DNA of 64,000 nt from Bradyrhizobium icense (GCF_001693385.1 NZ_CP016428.1:62001-126000), one strand, 5' to 3'. Shown: positions 17,936 through 28,229, counted from the first letter of the stretch. A program made the numbers and translations. The notes: a model not told the origin generated them from the sequence alone.

Positions 17936-19585
17936 ATGGCGCTGACGCAAAGACTCGAGTTCCGCCAGTCGCAGTCGCTGGTGATGACGCCGCAATTGAT
18001 GCAGGCGATCAAGCTGCTGCAACTGTCGAATCTCGACCTCTCGGCTTTCGTCGAGGAGGAATTGGAGCGCAATCCGCTGCTGGAGCGGGCCAGCGACGGC
18101 CCCGAACCCCCGGTTGCAGGCGAGCCGGTATCCGAGCGCGCCGAGTTCTCCGATTCCGGCAGCTTTGGCGACGAAGGCGGCAGCGATGCCTCCGATATGG
18201 CCGCAGGCGCGGGCGGCGAGACCTTCGAGCCCGGCCAGGAGGACTGGCTGAACCGCGAGCTCGGCAGCCGCACCGAGATCGAGCAGACGCTCGACACCCC
18301 GCTCGACAACGTCTTTTCCGAAGAGCCGGCGGAAGCGGCCGCGCGCGCCGCACAGGACGCGGCGCCGACCGCCTACACCGAATGGGGCGGAGGCGCCTCC
18401 AACGACGACGAATACAATCTGGAAGCCTTCGTCGCTGCCGAGGTGACGCTATCCAGCCACCTCGCCGAACAACTCGCGGTGGCCTTCAGCGCGCCGGCGC
18501 AGCGCATGATCGGGCAGTACCTTATCGATCTGGTCGACGATGCCGGCTATCTGCCGCCGGATCTGGGGCAGGCCGCCGAGCGGCTGGGAGCCTCGCAGGC
18601 AGATGTCGATACCGTGCTCGCGGTGCTGCAGAAGTTCGATCCGCCCGGTGTCTGCGCGCGGAACCTGAGCGAATGCCTCGCGATCCAGCTCCGCGAACTC
18701 GACCGCTACGACCCGGCCATGCAGGCGCTCGTGGAGAATCTCGATCTGCTGGCGAGGCGCGACATTGCGTCTTTGCGCAAACTTTGCGGGGTCGACGACG
18801 AAGACATCACCGACATGATCGGCGAGATCCGGCGTCTCGATCCGAAGCCCGGCCTCAAGTTCGGCTCGGCGCGTACGCAGACCATGGTGCCCGACGTCTA
18901 TGTGCGGCCCGGCCCGGACGGCGGATGGCATGTCGAACTCAACAGCGACACCTTGCCGCGTGTGCTGGTCAATCAGGTCTATTTCACCGAGCTGTCGAAG
19001 ACGATCCGCAAGGACGGCGACAAATCCTATTTCAGCGACTGCCTGCAGAATGCGACCTGGCTGGTGCGCGCACTCGATCAGCGCGCCCGCACCATCCTGA
19101 AGGTCGCCACCGAAATCGTCCGCCAGCAGGACGGATTCTTCACCCATGGCGTCGCGCATCTGCGGCCGCTGAATCTGAAAGCGGTAGCAGACGCGATACA
19201 GATGCATGAATCCACGGTGTCGCGGGTCACCGCCAACAAATACATGGCGACCAATCGCGGCAGTTTCGAGCTGAAATATTTCTTCACCGCCTCGATTGCG
19301 TCGGCCGATGGCGGCGAAGCGCATTCGGCGGAGGCGGTCCGTCACCACATCAAGCAATTGATCGATGCGGAAGCGCCGAGTGCGATCCTTTCCGACGATA
19401 CGATCGTGGAACGATTGCGCGAATCCGGCATTGATATCGCCCGCCGCACGGTCGCGAAGTACCGCGAAGCCATGCGCATTCCTTCCTCGGTCCAGCGCCG
19501 CCGCGACAAACAAAGTATGCTCGGTAACGCACTTTCAGCCCCCGCCACCTCCTCCGACCGATCCCGCGATACGGCGCCGGCCTGA
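17936..19585 (+). CDS. rpoN: RNA polymerase sigma-54 factor
   Basis: The 549-residue protein has the three sigma-54 regions: the glutamine-rich region I (QRLEFRQSQSLVMTPQLMQA), an acidic region II (about 55-160), and region III with the core-binding part, a helix-turn-helix (QMHESTVSRVTANKYM) and the RpoN box ARRTVAKYRE at about 502-511. It directs transcription from -24/-12 promoters with enhancer-binding proteins, for nitrogen-related genes in rhizobia. A 38-residue tail after the box is unusually long. The gene is followed by hpf and ptsN, as in most proteobacteria. Confidence 0.97.
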   Translation: MALTQRLEFRQSQSLVMTPQLMQAIKLLQLSNLDLSAFVEEELERNPLLERASDGPEPPVAGEPVSERAEFSDSGSFGDEGGSDASDMAAGAGGETFEPGQEDWLNRELGSRTEIEQTLDTPLDNVFSEEPAEAAARAAQDAAPTAYTEWGGGASNDDEYNLEAFVAAEVTLSSHLAEQLAVAFSAPAQRMIGQYLIDLVDDAGYLPPDLGQAAERLGASQADVDTVLAVLQKFDPPGVCARNLSECLAIQLRELDRYDPAMQALVENLDLLARRDIASLRKLCGVDDEDITDMIGEIRRLDPKPGLKFGSARTQTMVPDVYVRPGPDGGWHVELNSDTLPRVLVNQVYFTELSKTIRKDGDKSYFSDCLQNATWLVRALDQRARTILKVATEIVRQQDGFFTHGVAHLRPLNLKAVADAIQMHESTVSRVTANKYMATNRGSFELKYFFTASIASADGGEAHSAEAVRHHIKQLIDAEAPSAILSDDTIVERLRESGIDIARRTVAKYREAMRIPSSVQRRRDKQSMLGNALSAPATSSDRSRDTAPA

Positions 19586-19718
19586 TTGCGTTCGCGTCAA
19601 ATCGCGATAGTCTCGGTTCCCGCCAGAGCATGATCCAGGAAAGGGAGGCTACCGGTTCATCGACAGGACTCACCCTCCAACCAAACCAGAGTAGTCGAGG
19701 CATCAAGCGAGGCATCAA

Positions 19719-20321
19719 ATGACCCTTCGAATCTCCGGGAAGAGCATCAGCATCGGCGAGGCGCTTCGTTCGCGCGTCAACGAGCGCACCGATGAGGTCC
19801 TGCGGAAATATTTCGACGGCAATTATTCAGGCCACATCACACTGAGCAAGGATGGGTTTGGCTTTCGCACCGATTGCGCGCTGCATCTGGACTCCGGGAT
19901 TACGCTGGAAGCCGACTCCAACGCCACCGACGCCTATGCCAGCGCCGACCAGGCGCTCTTGATGATCGAGAAGCGCCTGCGCCGCTACAAGAGCCGGCTG
20001 AAGGACCGTTCCGCCCGCAAGGCCTATGCTGCCTCCGCAGCGCTGGCGGAGATCGACGGTCCGATGCTCGATGCGCCGAGCTATGTGATCGAGGCGCCGG
20101 CGGAAGGCGACGAGGAGGTCACATCCTTTAGCCCCGTCATCATCGCCGAGGCGACCACGTCGCTGAAGCGGCTTTCGGTCAGCGAGGCGGTCATGGAACT
20201 CGATCTGACCGGAGCCGCCTGCATCGTATTTCAGCACGGGTCCAGCGGCCGGGTGAACATCATTTACCGCCGGCCGGACGGCAATGTCGGCTGGATCGAT
20301 CCTCCCTCGGTTACCCCCTGA
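19719..20321 (+). CDS. hpf: Ribosome hibernation promoting factor, long form
   Basis: The 200-residue protein has an N-terminal HPF/RaiA domain (LRISGKSISIGEALRSRVNE, KDGFGFRTDCALHL) that binds the 30S decoding site, and a C-terminal dimerisation domain (VSEAVMELDLTGAACIVFQH, VNIIYRRPDGNVGWIDP), so it is the long form forming 100S dimers in stationary phase. It acts in the cytoplasm. It lies between rpoN and ptsN, a conserved order. Confidence 0.95.
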   Translation: MTLRISGKSISIGEALRSRVNERTDEVLRKYFDGNYSGHITLSKDGFGFRTDCALHLDSGITLEADSNATDAYASADQALLMIEKRLRRYKSRLKDRSARKAYAASAALAEIDGPMLDAPSYVIEAPAEGDEEVTSFSPVIIAEATTSLKRLSVSEAVMELDLTGAACIVFQHGSSGRVNIIYRRPDGNVGWIDPPSVTP

Positions 20322-20555
20322 GATCTATACCCGATGGCATTGACGCCCCGATTGGCCCTCCCTATGGTCCGCCGCTTCTTAAGTATAGGGGGTGCAGGAA
20401 CTGGCCCTTCGGGAGTTGGCACCGCGCGTGCGTTGGAGTAGAAGCCGTGCAAATCGGGACCCAGGCTTAACCCCGCCTCCCGCCGCATCTTCTTGACGCC
20501 CCGGTTCTAGAACCTATCTCGCAACCTGACGGTTAAATTCACCTCGGAACGCCCC

Positions 20556-21017
20556 ATGACGATTACCGATCTGGTCGCACCCGAGGCGATTCTCCCCGCA
20601 TTGAAGGTCATCAGCAAGAAACAGGCGCTGCAGGAACTGGCCGCGCGTGCTTCCGCCCTGACCGGCCAGAACGAACGCTCGGTATTCGAGGTGCTGCTGC
20701 AGCGGGAGAAGCTCGGCACCACCGCCGTTGGCTATGGTGTTGCCATTCCGCACGGCAAGCTGCCGAAGCTGGAAAAGCTGTTTGGGCTGTTTGCACGCCT
20801 GGAACGCCCGATCGATTTCGAGGCGATGGACGGCCAGCCGGTCGACTTGATCTTCCTGCTGCTGGCCCCGGAAGGCGCCGGCGCCGATCATTTGAAGGCA
20901 CTGGCGCGGATCGCGCGCCTGTTGCGCGACCAGGACGTCGCCAAGAAGCTCCGCGCCTCCCGCGATGCCCAGGCGATCTATTCGGTGTTGGCGTTGCCGC
21001 CGGCAAGCGCCGCGTAG
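20556..21017 (+). CDS. ptsN: PTS IIA-like nitrogen regulatory protein PtsN
   Basis: The 153-residue protein is an EIIA(fructose/nitrogen) domain; the phosphorylated His is H66 in VAIPHGKLP, and DLIFLLLAPEGAGADHLKAL fits the family. It takes phosphate from NPr/EI-Ntr and regulates potassium uptake and nitrogen/carbon balance through protein contacts. The 234-base gap to hpf contains a short G-rich tract and no evident gene, so it may have its own promoter. Confidence 0.94.
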   Translation: MTITDLVAPEAILPALKVISKKQALQELAARASALTGQNERSVFEVLLQREKLGTTAVGYGVAIPHGKLPKLEKLFGLFARLERPIDFEAMDGQPVDLIFLLLAPEGAGADHLKALARIARLLRDQDVAKKLRASRDAQAIYSVLALPPASAA

Positions 21018-21133
21018 TGCCTCGCGAGGAACGGCGGTTCTTCGCCCGGTGGTAGAGCAGCTAAACGCAATTTTAAGCTAAATGGCAGTTATTTGGTCCG
21101 CTGGGATTTTTCCTCTGCCCGGAGAACATTGCC

Positions 21134-22822
21134 ATGACGCTGCGGCTGACGATTTCGCGCGCGATATTGATTTTTGGTTTGGTCACTGCATTGGGCCTTG
21201 GTGCCGTGATTGCCACCAGTGTTTACGGGCTGTCGCAACTCAAGGTCGGCGGCCCGCTCTACAATCAGATCAAGCTCGGCAATGACCTCATCGCCGACAT
21301 CCTGCCGCCGCCGGAGTATGTCATCGAGGCCTATCTCGAAGCCACGCTCGTGCTGCACGATCCGGCCAAGCTTTCGGCGCATCGCGACCGTATTGCGCAG
21401 CTCAAGAAGGAATATGACGAGCGCCACGATTTCTGGGTCAAATCCGATCTCGATCCGGTGCTGAAGGCGAAGCTCGTGGAGAAATCCCATAACGAAGTGC
21501 GGCGCTTCTGGACCGCGATCCAGGAAGGTTTGCTGCCGGCGTTGTCCAAGAACGACAGTGCCGCGGCGGCAAAATCCTATGCGGAGATCGCCGCACGTTA
21601 TGCCGCGCACCGCGCCATCATCGACGACATCGTCAAGCAGGCCAACGACCGGAATGCGGCGACGGAGGTCGCGGCGACGGGCCGCGTCAGCACATTCACG
21701 TGGCTGCTGTGGGGCGTTTCGGCCGTGGTGTTTTTCATCATCGGCGCTGGCATTTTCGGCGTGGCATTCGGCGTCATTCGCCCGATTGCGGAAATGACTA
21801 ACGTGATGAAGGGCCTTGCCGCGGGCGACCTCAATGTCTCGGTCCCGGCGCTCAGCCGCGGCGACGAAGTCGGCGCCATGGCGCGGGCGGTTCAGGTCTT
21901 CAAGGAAAACGCGCTCCGCGTTCGCTCGATGGAATCGGAACAGGCCAGCCTGAAGCTGAAGGCGGAAGGCGACCGCAAGGCCGCGATGCAGCAGATGGCC
22001 GATGGCTTCGATGCCGCCATCGGAAAGATCATCCAGACCGTATCGACCGCCTCGTCCGAACTCGAATCATCGGCCGGCAAGCTGACCAAGACTGCCGAAG
22101 TGACCCAGATGCTCTCGGCAACCGTCGCCTCCGCGTCGGAGCAATCCTCGGCCAACGCGCAGTCAGCGGCGGCGGCCGCGGACCAGATGGCCTCGTCGGT
22201 GTCCGAGATCAGCCGCCAGGTTCAGGATTCGCACAAGATATCCCGCGAGGCGGTCAGCCAGGTCGAGCAGACCAACGCGCGGATTGCCGATCTCGCGCAG
22301 TCCGCCAGCCGGATCGGCGAAGTGGTCAAGATGATCAGTGCGGTCGCCGAGCAGACCAACTTGCTGGCGCTGAACGCCACGATCGAAGCGGCGCGCGCCG
22401 GCGAGGCGGGACGTGGATTTGCCGTCGTCGCATCCGAGGTCAAGGCGCTTGCCGCGCAGACCGCGAAAGCGACCGAGGAAATCAGCGGGCAGATCGGCCA
22501 GATGCAATCGGCGACCAATCAGTCGGTGTCGGCGATTCAGGAAATCGGCGGCACGATCGGCCGCATCGCGGAGATCTCGCAGGCGATCGCGGCAGCCGTG
22601 GAAGAGCAGGGCGCAGCAACCCAGGAAATCTCGCGCAACGTGCAGCAGGCGGCGCAGGGCGCCACGCAGGTCGCGGGCAGCATCACCGATGTCAACCGCG
22701 GCGCGACCGATACCGGCGCGGCATCGACGCATGTGCACGGTCTGGCCCGCTCGCTATTGGGGCAGAGCAATCACCTCAAGGGCGAAGTGGAGAAATTCCT
22801 CTCGACCGTGCGCGCTGCCTAG
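21134..22822 (+). CDS. Methyl-accepting chemotaxis protein
   Basis: The 562-residue receptor has one N-terminal membrane helix (residues ~10-33), a ~155-residue periplasmic helical sensor, a second membrane helix ([20 protein letters not shown]), a HAMP domain ([20 protein letters not shown]), and a signalling hairpin with the conserved tip [19 protein letters not shown]. It would form a transmembrane array with CheA/CheW. The ligand is unknown. It lacks an obvious C-terminal NWETF-type pentapeptide. It stands alone with a terminator-like hairpin after it. Confidence 0.93.
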   Translation: MTLRLTISRAILIFGLVTALGLGAVIATSVYGLSQLKVGGPLYNQIKLGNDLIADILPPPEYVIEAYLEATLVLHDPAKLSAHRDRIAQLKKEYDERHDFWVKSDLDPVLKAKLVEKSHNEVRRFWTAIQEGLLPALSKNDSAAAAKSYAEIAARYAAHRAIIDDIVKQANDRNAATEVAATGRVSTFTWLLWGVSAVVFFIIGAGIFGVAFGVIRPIAEMTNVMKGLAAGDLNVSVPALSRGDEVGAMARAVQVFKENALRVRSMESEQASLKLKAEGDRKAAMQQMADGFDAAIGKIIQTVSTASSELESSAGKLTKTAEVTQMLSATVASASEQSSANAQSAAAAADQMASSVSEISRQVQDSHKISREAVSQVEQTNARIADLAQSASRIGEVVKMISAVAEQTNLLALNATIEAARAGEAGRGFAVVASEVKALAAQTAKATEEISGQIGQMQSATNQSVSAIQEIGGTIGRIAEISQAIAAAVEEQGAATQEISRNVQQAAQGATQVAGSITDVNRGATDTGAASTHVHGLARSLLGQSNHLKGEVEKFLSTVRAA

Positions 22823-22846
22823 GCGGATTGGATTTGCATTAACGAA

Positions 22847-22871
22847 GATACGCGGGCGATGCCCGCGTATC
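22847..22871 (+). terminator. Hairpin after the chemoreceptor gene
   Basis: An 11-bp perfect stem, GATACGCGGGC with its complement, around a GAT loop, 25 bases after the stop. There is no clear T-tract, so it may act as a weak terminator or 3'-end stabiliser. Confidence 0.6.
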
Positions 22872-22953
22872 CGAAACCCTCTTCTCGCACTCACCCGGCA
22901 TCAGATCAGCCGATGCGGGCGAAGCTGCGTCAGTGACAGCAGCAAGTGCTGCG

Positions 22954-23220
22954 TCAGTGCACGCTGACGGCCTGAAGCTCGTTGCTCCATGCGTTGGCGA
23001 TCGCAGCTTCCCGGCTGTCGGTCAGCATGATCGGCGTGCCGTCGGCGGCATGCAGCGCGAACAGTTTCAGTCCCGGCGCGATTTTCGGCGCCTGCGGAAA
23101 CAATCCCGGCACGTCCTCGGAACGGACTTGTTTCACATAGGCGATATGGCCTTCACCAAGATGGGCCAGCGCCTCAACGGAAACCTTTTCGGATTCGAAG
23201 GTCACACTCACATCACTCAT
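22954..23220 (-). CDS. DUF1150 small protein
   Basis: The 88-residue protein matches the alphaproteobacterial DUF1150 pattern: EALAHLGEGHIAYVKQVRSE early, GLKLFALHAADGTPIMLTDS, and a C-terminal REAAIANAWSNEL. Its function is unknown. The partner gene directly upstream encodes an Hsp20 chaperone, an association often seen, which suggests a stress role. The ATG at 23220 has an AGAGGAG site eight bases upstream; a longer frame from 23331 has no support. Confidence 0.88.
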   Translation of the reverse strand: MSDVSVTFESEKVSVEALAHLGEGHIAYVKQVRSEDVPGLFPQAPKIAPGLKLFALHAADGTPIMLTDSREAAIANAWSNELQAVSVH

Positions 23221-23272
23221 GGTCTCGACTCCTCTGGAGACTAAGCGGTCGAGTCCGCTCCTTGTTCCACTA

Positions 23273-23698
23273 TTATTCGTGCTCATTGATAGCGATTGTC
23301 TTAACGACCCTTTCAGGTTCTGGCCTGGCAAGATCGATCGACAACAGCCCGTTTTTCAGATCCGCGCCCAGCACCAACATTCCCTCCGCCAGCACGAACG
23401 TGCGCTGGAAGTGGCGCGCGGCGATGCCGCGGTGGATGTATTGCCGAGCCTTGTCGTCCTGCTGGCGGCCCCGGATCACGAGCTGGTTTTCCTCAATGGT
23501 CACATCGAGTTGGTCACGGGTAAATCCCGCCACCGCCAGCGTGATGCGCAGCCGTTCGGGCTGGCCGTTGGCACGGTCACACCGCTCGATGTTGTAGGGA
23601 GGATAACCGTCGGCGCCTTTGACGACTCGATCGAGCGCACGCTCGATTTCGTCGAACCCAAGCAGGAACGGACTGGATAACGAAGGAACACGAGACAT
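23273..23698 (-). CDS. Small heat-shock protein, Hsp20/IbpA family
   Basis: The 141-residue protein has an alpha-crystallin domain: ERLRITLAVAGFTRDQLDVT, NQLVIRGRQ, GIAARHFQRTFVLAEGMLV, and the terminal GLLSIDLARPEPE. The FDEIERAL and YPPYNIER elements at the N-terminus are those of IbpA-type proteins. It holds unfolding proteins in the cytoplasm. An in-frame ATG at 23746 would add 16 residues. The leader between 23700 and 23820 was inspected for a ROSE-type thermometer; no convincing U(U/C)GCU-anti-SD structure was found. Confidence 0.93.
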   Translation of the reverse strand: MSRVPSLSSPFLLGFDEIERALDRVVKGADGYPPYNIERCDRANGQPERLRITLAVAGFTRDQLDVTIEENQLVIRGRQQDDKARQYIHRGIAARHFQRTFVLAEGMLVLGADLKNGLLSIDLARPEPERVVKTIAINEHE

Positions 23699-23858
23699 CA
23701 CAAAGTCCTCTCGAAGCGACTTTGAGGGGCCCTTGCGGCGCCCCATTCAACCGGCCGGCCGACTCGCCGCCCGGTCAAGGAACAATATGGGGGTGATTTG
23801 GGGAGGGTTCAAGCGCCTCTGAACGCAGGGTAAATCGGCGGTAGCGGAGTTTTCCACC

Positions 23859-23935
23859 GTCATGCCGGGCGCGAAGCGAACCCGGAATATCGAGATTCCC
23901 CGATGTGCAATGGCACATCTGAGGTCTGGTCCTTC
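23859..23935. repeat. Intergenic palindromic repeat (CCGGG-AATCTCGAGATT type)
   Basis: It begins GTCATGCCGGGCGCGAAGCG and holds AACCCGGAAT, the ATATCGAGAT block and an inner GATGTGC-AATG-GCACATC hairpin. It resembles the first family at 4498 in the inner hairpin but has different ends. It lies at the 3' end of ugpC. Confidence 0.65.
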
Positions 23936-23946
23936 GAACCATCCGC

Positions 23947-25029
23947 TCAGACCCGCTTCCGTCCATCGGCGGTAAAAAGATGCAGCTTGTCGGGTGCGGC
24001 AACCGCCCTGATTCGCTCGCCGATGGCGGGACCGACGGCGCCGGGAACGCGCACGATGATTTCCCCCGGCGGCAGTTCGCCGGGCGTGGCGGCCACTCCC
24101 TGCATCTCCTGCTGCCTCGTGCCGTAGACGAAGGTCTCGGCGCCGACGCGCTCGATCGCCTCCACCGTAAGGCCGAGCGCTACGCCACCCGACACCGCTT
24201 CGTTCGAGATGACGAAGTCCTCGGGCCGGATGCCGATGATGCCGGCTTCGGCGGCACGGGCATCGCTGGCCAGTTGCGATTTCAATTCGGAGCGCAGCGG
24301 CATCAGGTTCATCGGCGGCGCGCCGATGAAGGAGGCCACGAAGGTGGTGGCGGGCCTCTGGTAGATCTCCAGCGGATTGCCGATCTGTTCGACCTCCCCG
24401 CCATTCATGACCACCAGAATATCGGCCAGCGTCATCGCCTCGAGCTGGTCGTGGGTGACGTAGATCGATGTCGTGGACAGCCGGCGCTGCAATTTGCGGA
24501 TTTCGACCCGCATGGCGATACGCAGCTTCGCATCGAGATTCGACAGCGGCTCGTCGAACAGGAACACCTTTGGCTGCCGCACGATGGCGCGGCCCATCGC
24601 CACGCGTTGGCGCTGGCCGCCCGACAATTGCCGCGGCTTGCGGTCGAGCATCGCGCTGAGCTCGAGAATGCGCGCGGCTTCCGCGACCCGCGTCTTGATC
24701 TCGCCCTCGGCCATGCGGCGGTTGCGCAGGCCGTAGGCCATGTTGTTGTAGACGGTCATGTGCGGATAGAGCGCGTAGTTCTGGAACACCATGGCGATGT
24801 CGCGCTCGGCGGGCTCGATCTGGTTGACGATGCGCCCGCCGATATCAATCTCGCCGCCGGTGATGGTCTCCAGCCCCGCGACCATGCGCAAGAGCGTGGA
24901 TTTGCCGCAGCCGGAAGGGCCGACCAGCACGCAGAACTGGCCGTCGCCGACCTCGAAATCGATGCCCTTGATGGCCTCGAAGCCGCCAAGGTAGGTTTTG
25001 CGGACGTTGCGGAGCGTTACGTTGGCCAT
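23947..25029 (-). CDS. ugpC: sn-Glycerol-3-phosphate ABC transporter ATPase UgpC
   Basis: The 360-residue ATPase has Walker [12 protein letters not shown]-loop [20 protein letters not shown], signature [16 protein letters not shown], Walker [17 protein letters not shown] and His switch [15 protein letters not shown]-terminal TOBE/MOI domain (~235-360) with GIRPEDFVI follows, so it belongs to the MalK/UgpC class. It couples ATP hydrolysis to uptake by UgpA/UgpE. It is the last gene of ugpBAEC and starts one base after the ugpE stop. Confidence 0.95.
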   Translation of the reverse strand: MANVTLRNVRKTYLGGFEAIKGIDFEVGDGQFCVLVGPSGCGKSTLLRMVAGLETITGGEIDIGGRIVNQIEPAERDIAMVFQNYALYPHMTVYNNMAYGLRNRRMAEGEIKTRVAEAARILELSAMLDRKPRQLSGGQRQRVAMGRAIVRQPKVFLFDEPLSNLDAKLRIAMRVEIRKLQRRLSTTSIYVTHDQLEAMTLADILVVMNGGEVEQIGNPLEIYQRPATTFVASFIGAPPMNLMPLRSELKSQLASDARAAEAGIIGIRPEDFVISNEAVSGGVALGLTVEAIERVGAETFVYGTRQQEMQGVAATPGELPPGEIIVRVPGAVGPAIGERIRAVAAPDKLHLFTADGRKRV

Positions 25030-25030
25030 T

Positions 25031-25879
25031 TCACTTTTCCGTCTGGACCAGGCCGCGCACGAACAGCCGCTGCATGAATATGACGACCGCGACCGGCGGC
25101 AGCATGGCGAGGACCGCGGTCGCCATCGCGAGCTGCCATTCGGCGAGCTCGTCTGTCGTCACCAGCATCTTCTTGATGCCAATCACGATGGTCTGCATCG
25201 AATCCTGCGTCGTGATCAAAAGCGGCCAGAGATATTGATTCCAGCCATAGATGAACTGGATCACGAACAGCGCGGCCATGGTCGTCACCGACAGCGGCAA
25301 GAGCGTATCCCAAAAGAAGCGGAAGGGTCCGGCGCCGTCGATCCGCGAGGCTTCCAGCAGTTCGTCCGGCACCGTCATGAAGAATTGTCGGAACAGAAGC
25401 GTGCCGGTGGCGGATGCAATCAGCGGCAGGATGAGGCCGGCATAGGTGTTGAGCAGGCGCAAGTCCGCGGCCACCTTGTAGGTCGGGTAGATGCGCACTT
25501 CGACCGGGAGCATCAGCGTGATGAAGATGATCCAGAACGCCGTCTTGCGGAACGGAAAGCGGAAATAGACCACTGCGTAAGCGGACAGGATCGAGATGAA
25601 AATCTTGCCGACCGCAATACCGATCGCCGAGACGAAGGAATTGATCAGCATGTTAGCCACCGGCTCGCGGCTGGTGCGCGCGCCGCCGACGAAGATGGCG
25701 CGGTAGTAATTTTCCAGCGTCTGCGCGCCCGGCGTCGCCGGCATGTGGCCGCCGACCACGGTCGCCGCGTCATGGGTCGAGGCGATCAGCGCGAGATAAA
25801 CCGGGAAAGCGACGATGAACACGCCAAGCGTCAGGATGGCGTAGGCGATGAAATCGGTGAGCGGGCGGTGCTCGACCAT
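25031..25879 (-). CDS. ugpE: Glycerol-3-phosphate ABC transporter permease UgpE
   Basis: The 282-residue permease has six membrane segments and the EAA cytoplasmic loop ([20 protein letters not shown]). The family N-terminus is [20 protein letters not shown], starting at an ATG whose bases overlap the ugpA stop (ATGA, 25879). A longer frame upstream to 26266 is only antiparallel reading of ugpA. It pairs with UgpA. Confidence 0.95.
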   Translation of the reverse strand: MVEHRPLTDFIAYAILTLGVFIVAFPVYLALIASTHDAATVVGGHMPATPGAQTLENYYRAIFVGGARTSREPVANMLINSFVSAIGIAVGKIFISILSAYAVVYFRFPFRKTAFWIIFITLMLPVEVRIYPTYKVAADLRLLNTYAGLILPLIASATGTLLFRQFFMTVPDELLEASRIDGAGPFRFFWDTLLPLSVTTMAALFVIQFIYGWNQYLWPLLITTQDSMQTIVIGIKKMLVTTDELAEWQLAMATAVLAMLPPVAVVIFMQRLFVRGLVQTEK

Positions 25880-26760
25880 CAGTACTGCACCTTGCGTTCG
25901 ACATAGCGGAACTGGATCGCGGTCAGCGCGATCACGATGACCATCAGCACGACCGACTGTGCCGCCGAGCCGCCGAGATCGCCGCCGAGCCTTCCGTCGG
26001 CGTAGACCTTGTAGACCATGGTGGTGGTGGCGCCGGCCGGTCCGCCGCCGGTGACGGCGTCTATGATGCCGAACGTATCGAAGAAGACGTAGACGACGTT
26101 GACCACCAGCAGGAAGAACGTCGTCGGCGACAGCAGCGGGAAGATGATGGTCCAGAACCGGCGCATCGGCCCGGCGCCGTCGATGGCGCCGGCCTCGATC
26201 ACGCTCCTCGGGATCGATTGCAGGCCGGCCAGGAAGAACAGGAAATTGTAGGATATCTGCTTCCACACCGACGCCATCACCACCAGCATCATGGCGTGGT
26301 TCTCGTTAAGCAGCGGATTCCAGTCGAGGCCCATGCCGCGCAGCGGACGCGCCAGCATGCCGAGCGAAGGTTGGAACATGAAGAACCAGAGCACGCCGGC
26401 CACCGCGGGCGCCACCGCATAGGGCCAGATCATCAGCGTCTTGTAAGCGGGCGCGGCCTTCAGGTTCTTGTCGGCCTGGGTCGCGAACAACAGTGCGATC
26501 GAGAGCGACAGCGCCGCAACCAGCGTCGAGAAGACCACCGTCGTCAGCATCGACCGGTAGTATTCCGGCTGAGCAAACAACGCCTGATAATTTTCCAGAC
26601 CGACATATTCGGAGACGAGGCCGAACGCGTCCTCGCGCAGGAACGACTGCCAGATCGCCTGGCTTGCCGGCCAATAGAAGAAAACAACCGTGACGACGAG
26701 TTGCGGCAGCAGCAGCAAATAGGGCAGCAGGCGGTTATTGAAGACGGTGGACTTTTCCAT
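25879..26760 (-). CDS. ugpA: Glycerol-3-phosphate ABC transporter permease UgpA
   Basis: The 293-residue permease has six predicted membrane spans and an EAA-type loop ([20 protein letters not shown]). [20 protein letters not shown] is the usual UgpA/MalF-type N-terminus. It forms the inner-membrane channel with UgpE. It lies 83 bases downstream of ugpB, with a strong hairpin in the gap. Confidence 0.95.
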   Translation of the reverse strand: MEKSTVFNNRLLPYLLLLPQLVVTVVFFYWPASQAIWQSFLREDAFGLVSEYVGLENYQALFAQPEYYRSMLTTVVFSTLVAALSLSIALLFATQADKNLKAAPAYKTLMIWPYAVAPAVAGVLWFFMFQPSLGMLARPLRGMGLDWNPLLNENHAMMLVVMASVWKQISYNFLFFLAGLQSIPRSVIEAGAIDGAGPMRRFWTIIFPLLSPTTFFLLVVNVVYVFFDTFGIIDAVTGGGPAGATTTMVYKVYADGRLGGDLGGSAAQSVVLMVIVIALTAIQFRYVERKVQY

Positions 26761-26790
26761 TCAGGCGTCGCGGTCTTACCGGTGATGCAA

Positions 26791-26821
26791 GCGCTCCCTC
26801 CCGGGTTTCAGGAGGGAGCGC
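26791..26821 (-). terminator. Hairpin between ugpB and ugpA
   Basis: An 11-bp stem (GCGCTCCCTCC and its complement) with a nine-base loop, without a T-run. In ABC importer operons such a structure after the binding-protein gene commonly stabilises its mRNA and partly terminates transcription, giving more binding protein than permease. This role is inferred here. Confidence 0.65.
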
Positions 26822-26843
26822 CGGTAGCCTAGTTCAGCTTCGC

Positions 26844-28157
26844 CTACTTTGCAGTCTTCTCGAAGGCGCGCAACATCGCATTGCCGCGAGAGACGGCGGC
26901 ATCGAGGGCTTCCTTCGCGCTCTTCTTGCCGGCCAGCGCCGCCTCGATTTCCTCTGACCAGAGGTCGCGCATCTGCACCATGTTGCCGAAGCGCAGGCCG
27001 CGCGAATTCTCGGTCGGCTCCTTGTTGGTGAGTTCCTTCAAGGGCGTCTGCAGGGTCGGGTTCTTCTCGTAGAAGCCGTCCTTGATCGACTTTTCGTAGG
27101 CCGCCTTGGTGATCGGCAGATAGCCGGACTCCTGGTGGAGCTTGGCCTGCCGGTTGGTATCCGACAGGAAGGTGAAGAACTTTGCGACACCCTTGTATTC
27201 GTCCGGCTTCTTGCCGCCCATCACCCAGAGCGATGCGCCGCCGATGATCGAGTTCTGCGGGGCGCCGGCGACGTCAGGGTAATAGGGCATCGGCGCCGAC
27301 GTGAAGTCGAACTTGGCCGTGCCTTTGGCGGTGGCGTAGTAGCCCGACGAGGTCAGGAAGATCGCGCATTCGCCGGAGCCGAAGCGGGCCTCGTTGGTGC
27401 TGGTGCGCCCGCCATAGTCGTAGGTCTTGTCCTTCTGCAGATCGACCAGGTTCTGCAGATGCTTCACGTGCAGCGGCGAGTTGAACTTCAGCTCGGTATC
27501 GAAACCGTCGAGGCCGTTGGCCTTGGTGCCGATCGGCACGTTGTGCCAGGCCGAGAACTGCTCGATATGCACCCAGCTCGCCCAGGCGTTGGAGAAACCG
27601 CAGGTCGCATGCCCCGCCGCTTTCAGCTTCTTGGCGGCGTCGAACACTTCCGGCCAGGTCTTCGGGATTTCGGTGATACCGGCCTTCTTCAATTCATCCT
27701 TGTTGATCCACATCACCGTCGATGAGGAATTGAAGGGGAACGAAAGCATGTCTCCCTTGGAGGTCGAGTAGTAGCCTGTGATGGTCGGCAGGTACGCCTT
27801 GGGATCGAACGGCTCGCCGGCATCCTTCATGAGCTGGTAGACCGGCTTGATGGCACCGGTGGCGCTCATCATGGTGGCGGTGCCGACCTCGAACACCTGC
27901 ATGATGTGCGGCGCGTTGCCGGCGCGGAACGCGGCGATGCCGGCATTCATGGTGTCGGGATAGCTGCCCTTGTAGGACGGCACGACCTTGTAGTCGGACT
28001 GGCTGGCGTTGAACTCTTCGGCGAGCTTGTTGACGATGTCGTTGTTGCCGCCGGTCATGGCGTGCCACCACTGTATCTCTGTCACAGCGTAGGCAGGCGT
28101 TGCGAGCGCCAGCGCAGCAGAAACTGCCGCGGCTGCGCCGATTTGTCGAAATGCCAT
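26844..28157 (-). CDS. ugpB: Glycerol-3-phosphate-binding protein UgpB
   Basis: The 437-residue periplasmic solute-binding protein has a signal peptide (MAFRQIGAAAAVSAALALAT, cleavage near AYA) and starts the mature chain with VTEIQWWHAMTGGNN, typical of UgpB. Later motifs FPFNSSSTVMWINKDELKKA and GASLWVMGGKKPDEYKG match the family. It captures glycerol-3-phosphate and phosphodiesters for UgpAEC. A GGAGG site seven bases before the ATG at 28157 fixes the start; upstream in-frame ATGs do not have one. Confidence 0.96.
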   Translation of the reverse strand: MAFRQIGAAAAVSAALALATPAYAVTEIQWWHAMTGGNNDIVNKLAEEFNASQSDYKVVPSYKGSYPDTMNAGIAAFRAGNAPHIMQVFEVGTATMMSATGAIKPVYQLMKDAGEPFDPKAYLPTITGYYSTSKGDMLSFPFNSSSTVMWINKDELKKAGITEIPKTWPEVFDAAKKLKAAGHATCGFSNAWASWVHIEQFSAWHNVPIGTKANGLDGFDTELKFNSPLHVKHLQNLVDLQKDKTYDYGGRTSTNEARFGSGECAIFLTSSGYYATAKGTAKFDFTSAPMPYYPDVAGAPQNSIIGGASLWVMGGKKPDEYKGVAKFFTFLSDTNRQAKLHQESGYLPITKAAYEKSIKDGFYEKNPTLQTPLKELTNKEPTENSRGLRFGNMVQMRDLWSEEIEAALAGKKSAKEALDAAVSRGNAMLRAFEKTAK

Positions 28158-28211
28158 GTAATTCCTCCAGGTTGGGGTCGTCATCTTCGTTTCGCGCGAT
28201 AACAGCGCCGG

Positions 28212-28229
28212 ATGACGTGCAAATGACCG
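28212..28229 (-). promoter_or_regulatory. PhoB-box-like site upstream of ugpB
   Basis: On the minus strand this reads CGGTCATTTGCACGTCAT: two GTCAT repeats exactly 11 bases apart, the spacing of the PhoB box (two CTGTCAT repeats). The outer 7-mers match at 6/7 and 5/7. It lies 55 bases upstream of the ugpB ATG, and ugp operons are classical Pho-regulon members, so phosphate-starvation control is likely. Confidence 0.65.

Noticed and set aside
17791..19209. 472-codon frame overlapping rpoN in another phase
   Set aside because: rpoN has complete sigma-54 motifs; the alternative frame is arginine-rich nonsense.
23700..23830. ROSE-type RNA thermometer in the hsp20 leader
   Set aside because: Rhizobial small heat-shock genes often have one, but I could not find a convincing pairing of the ribosome-binding site here.
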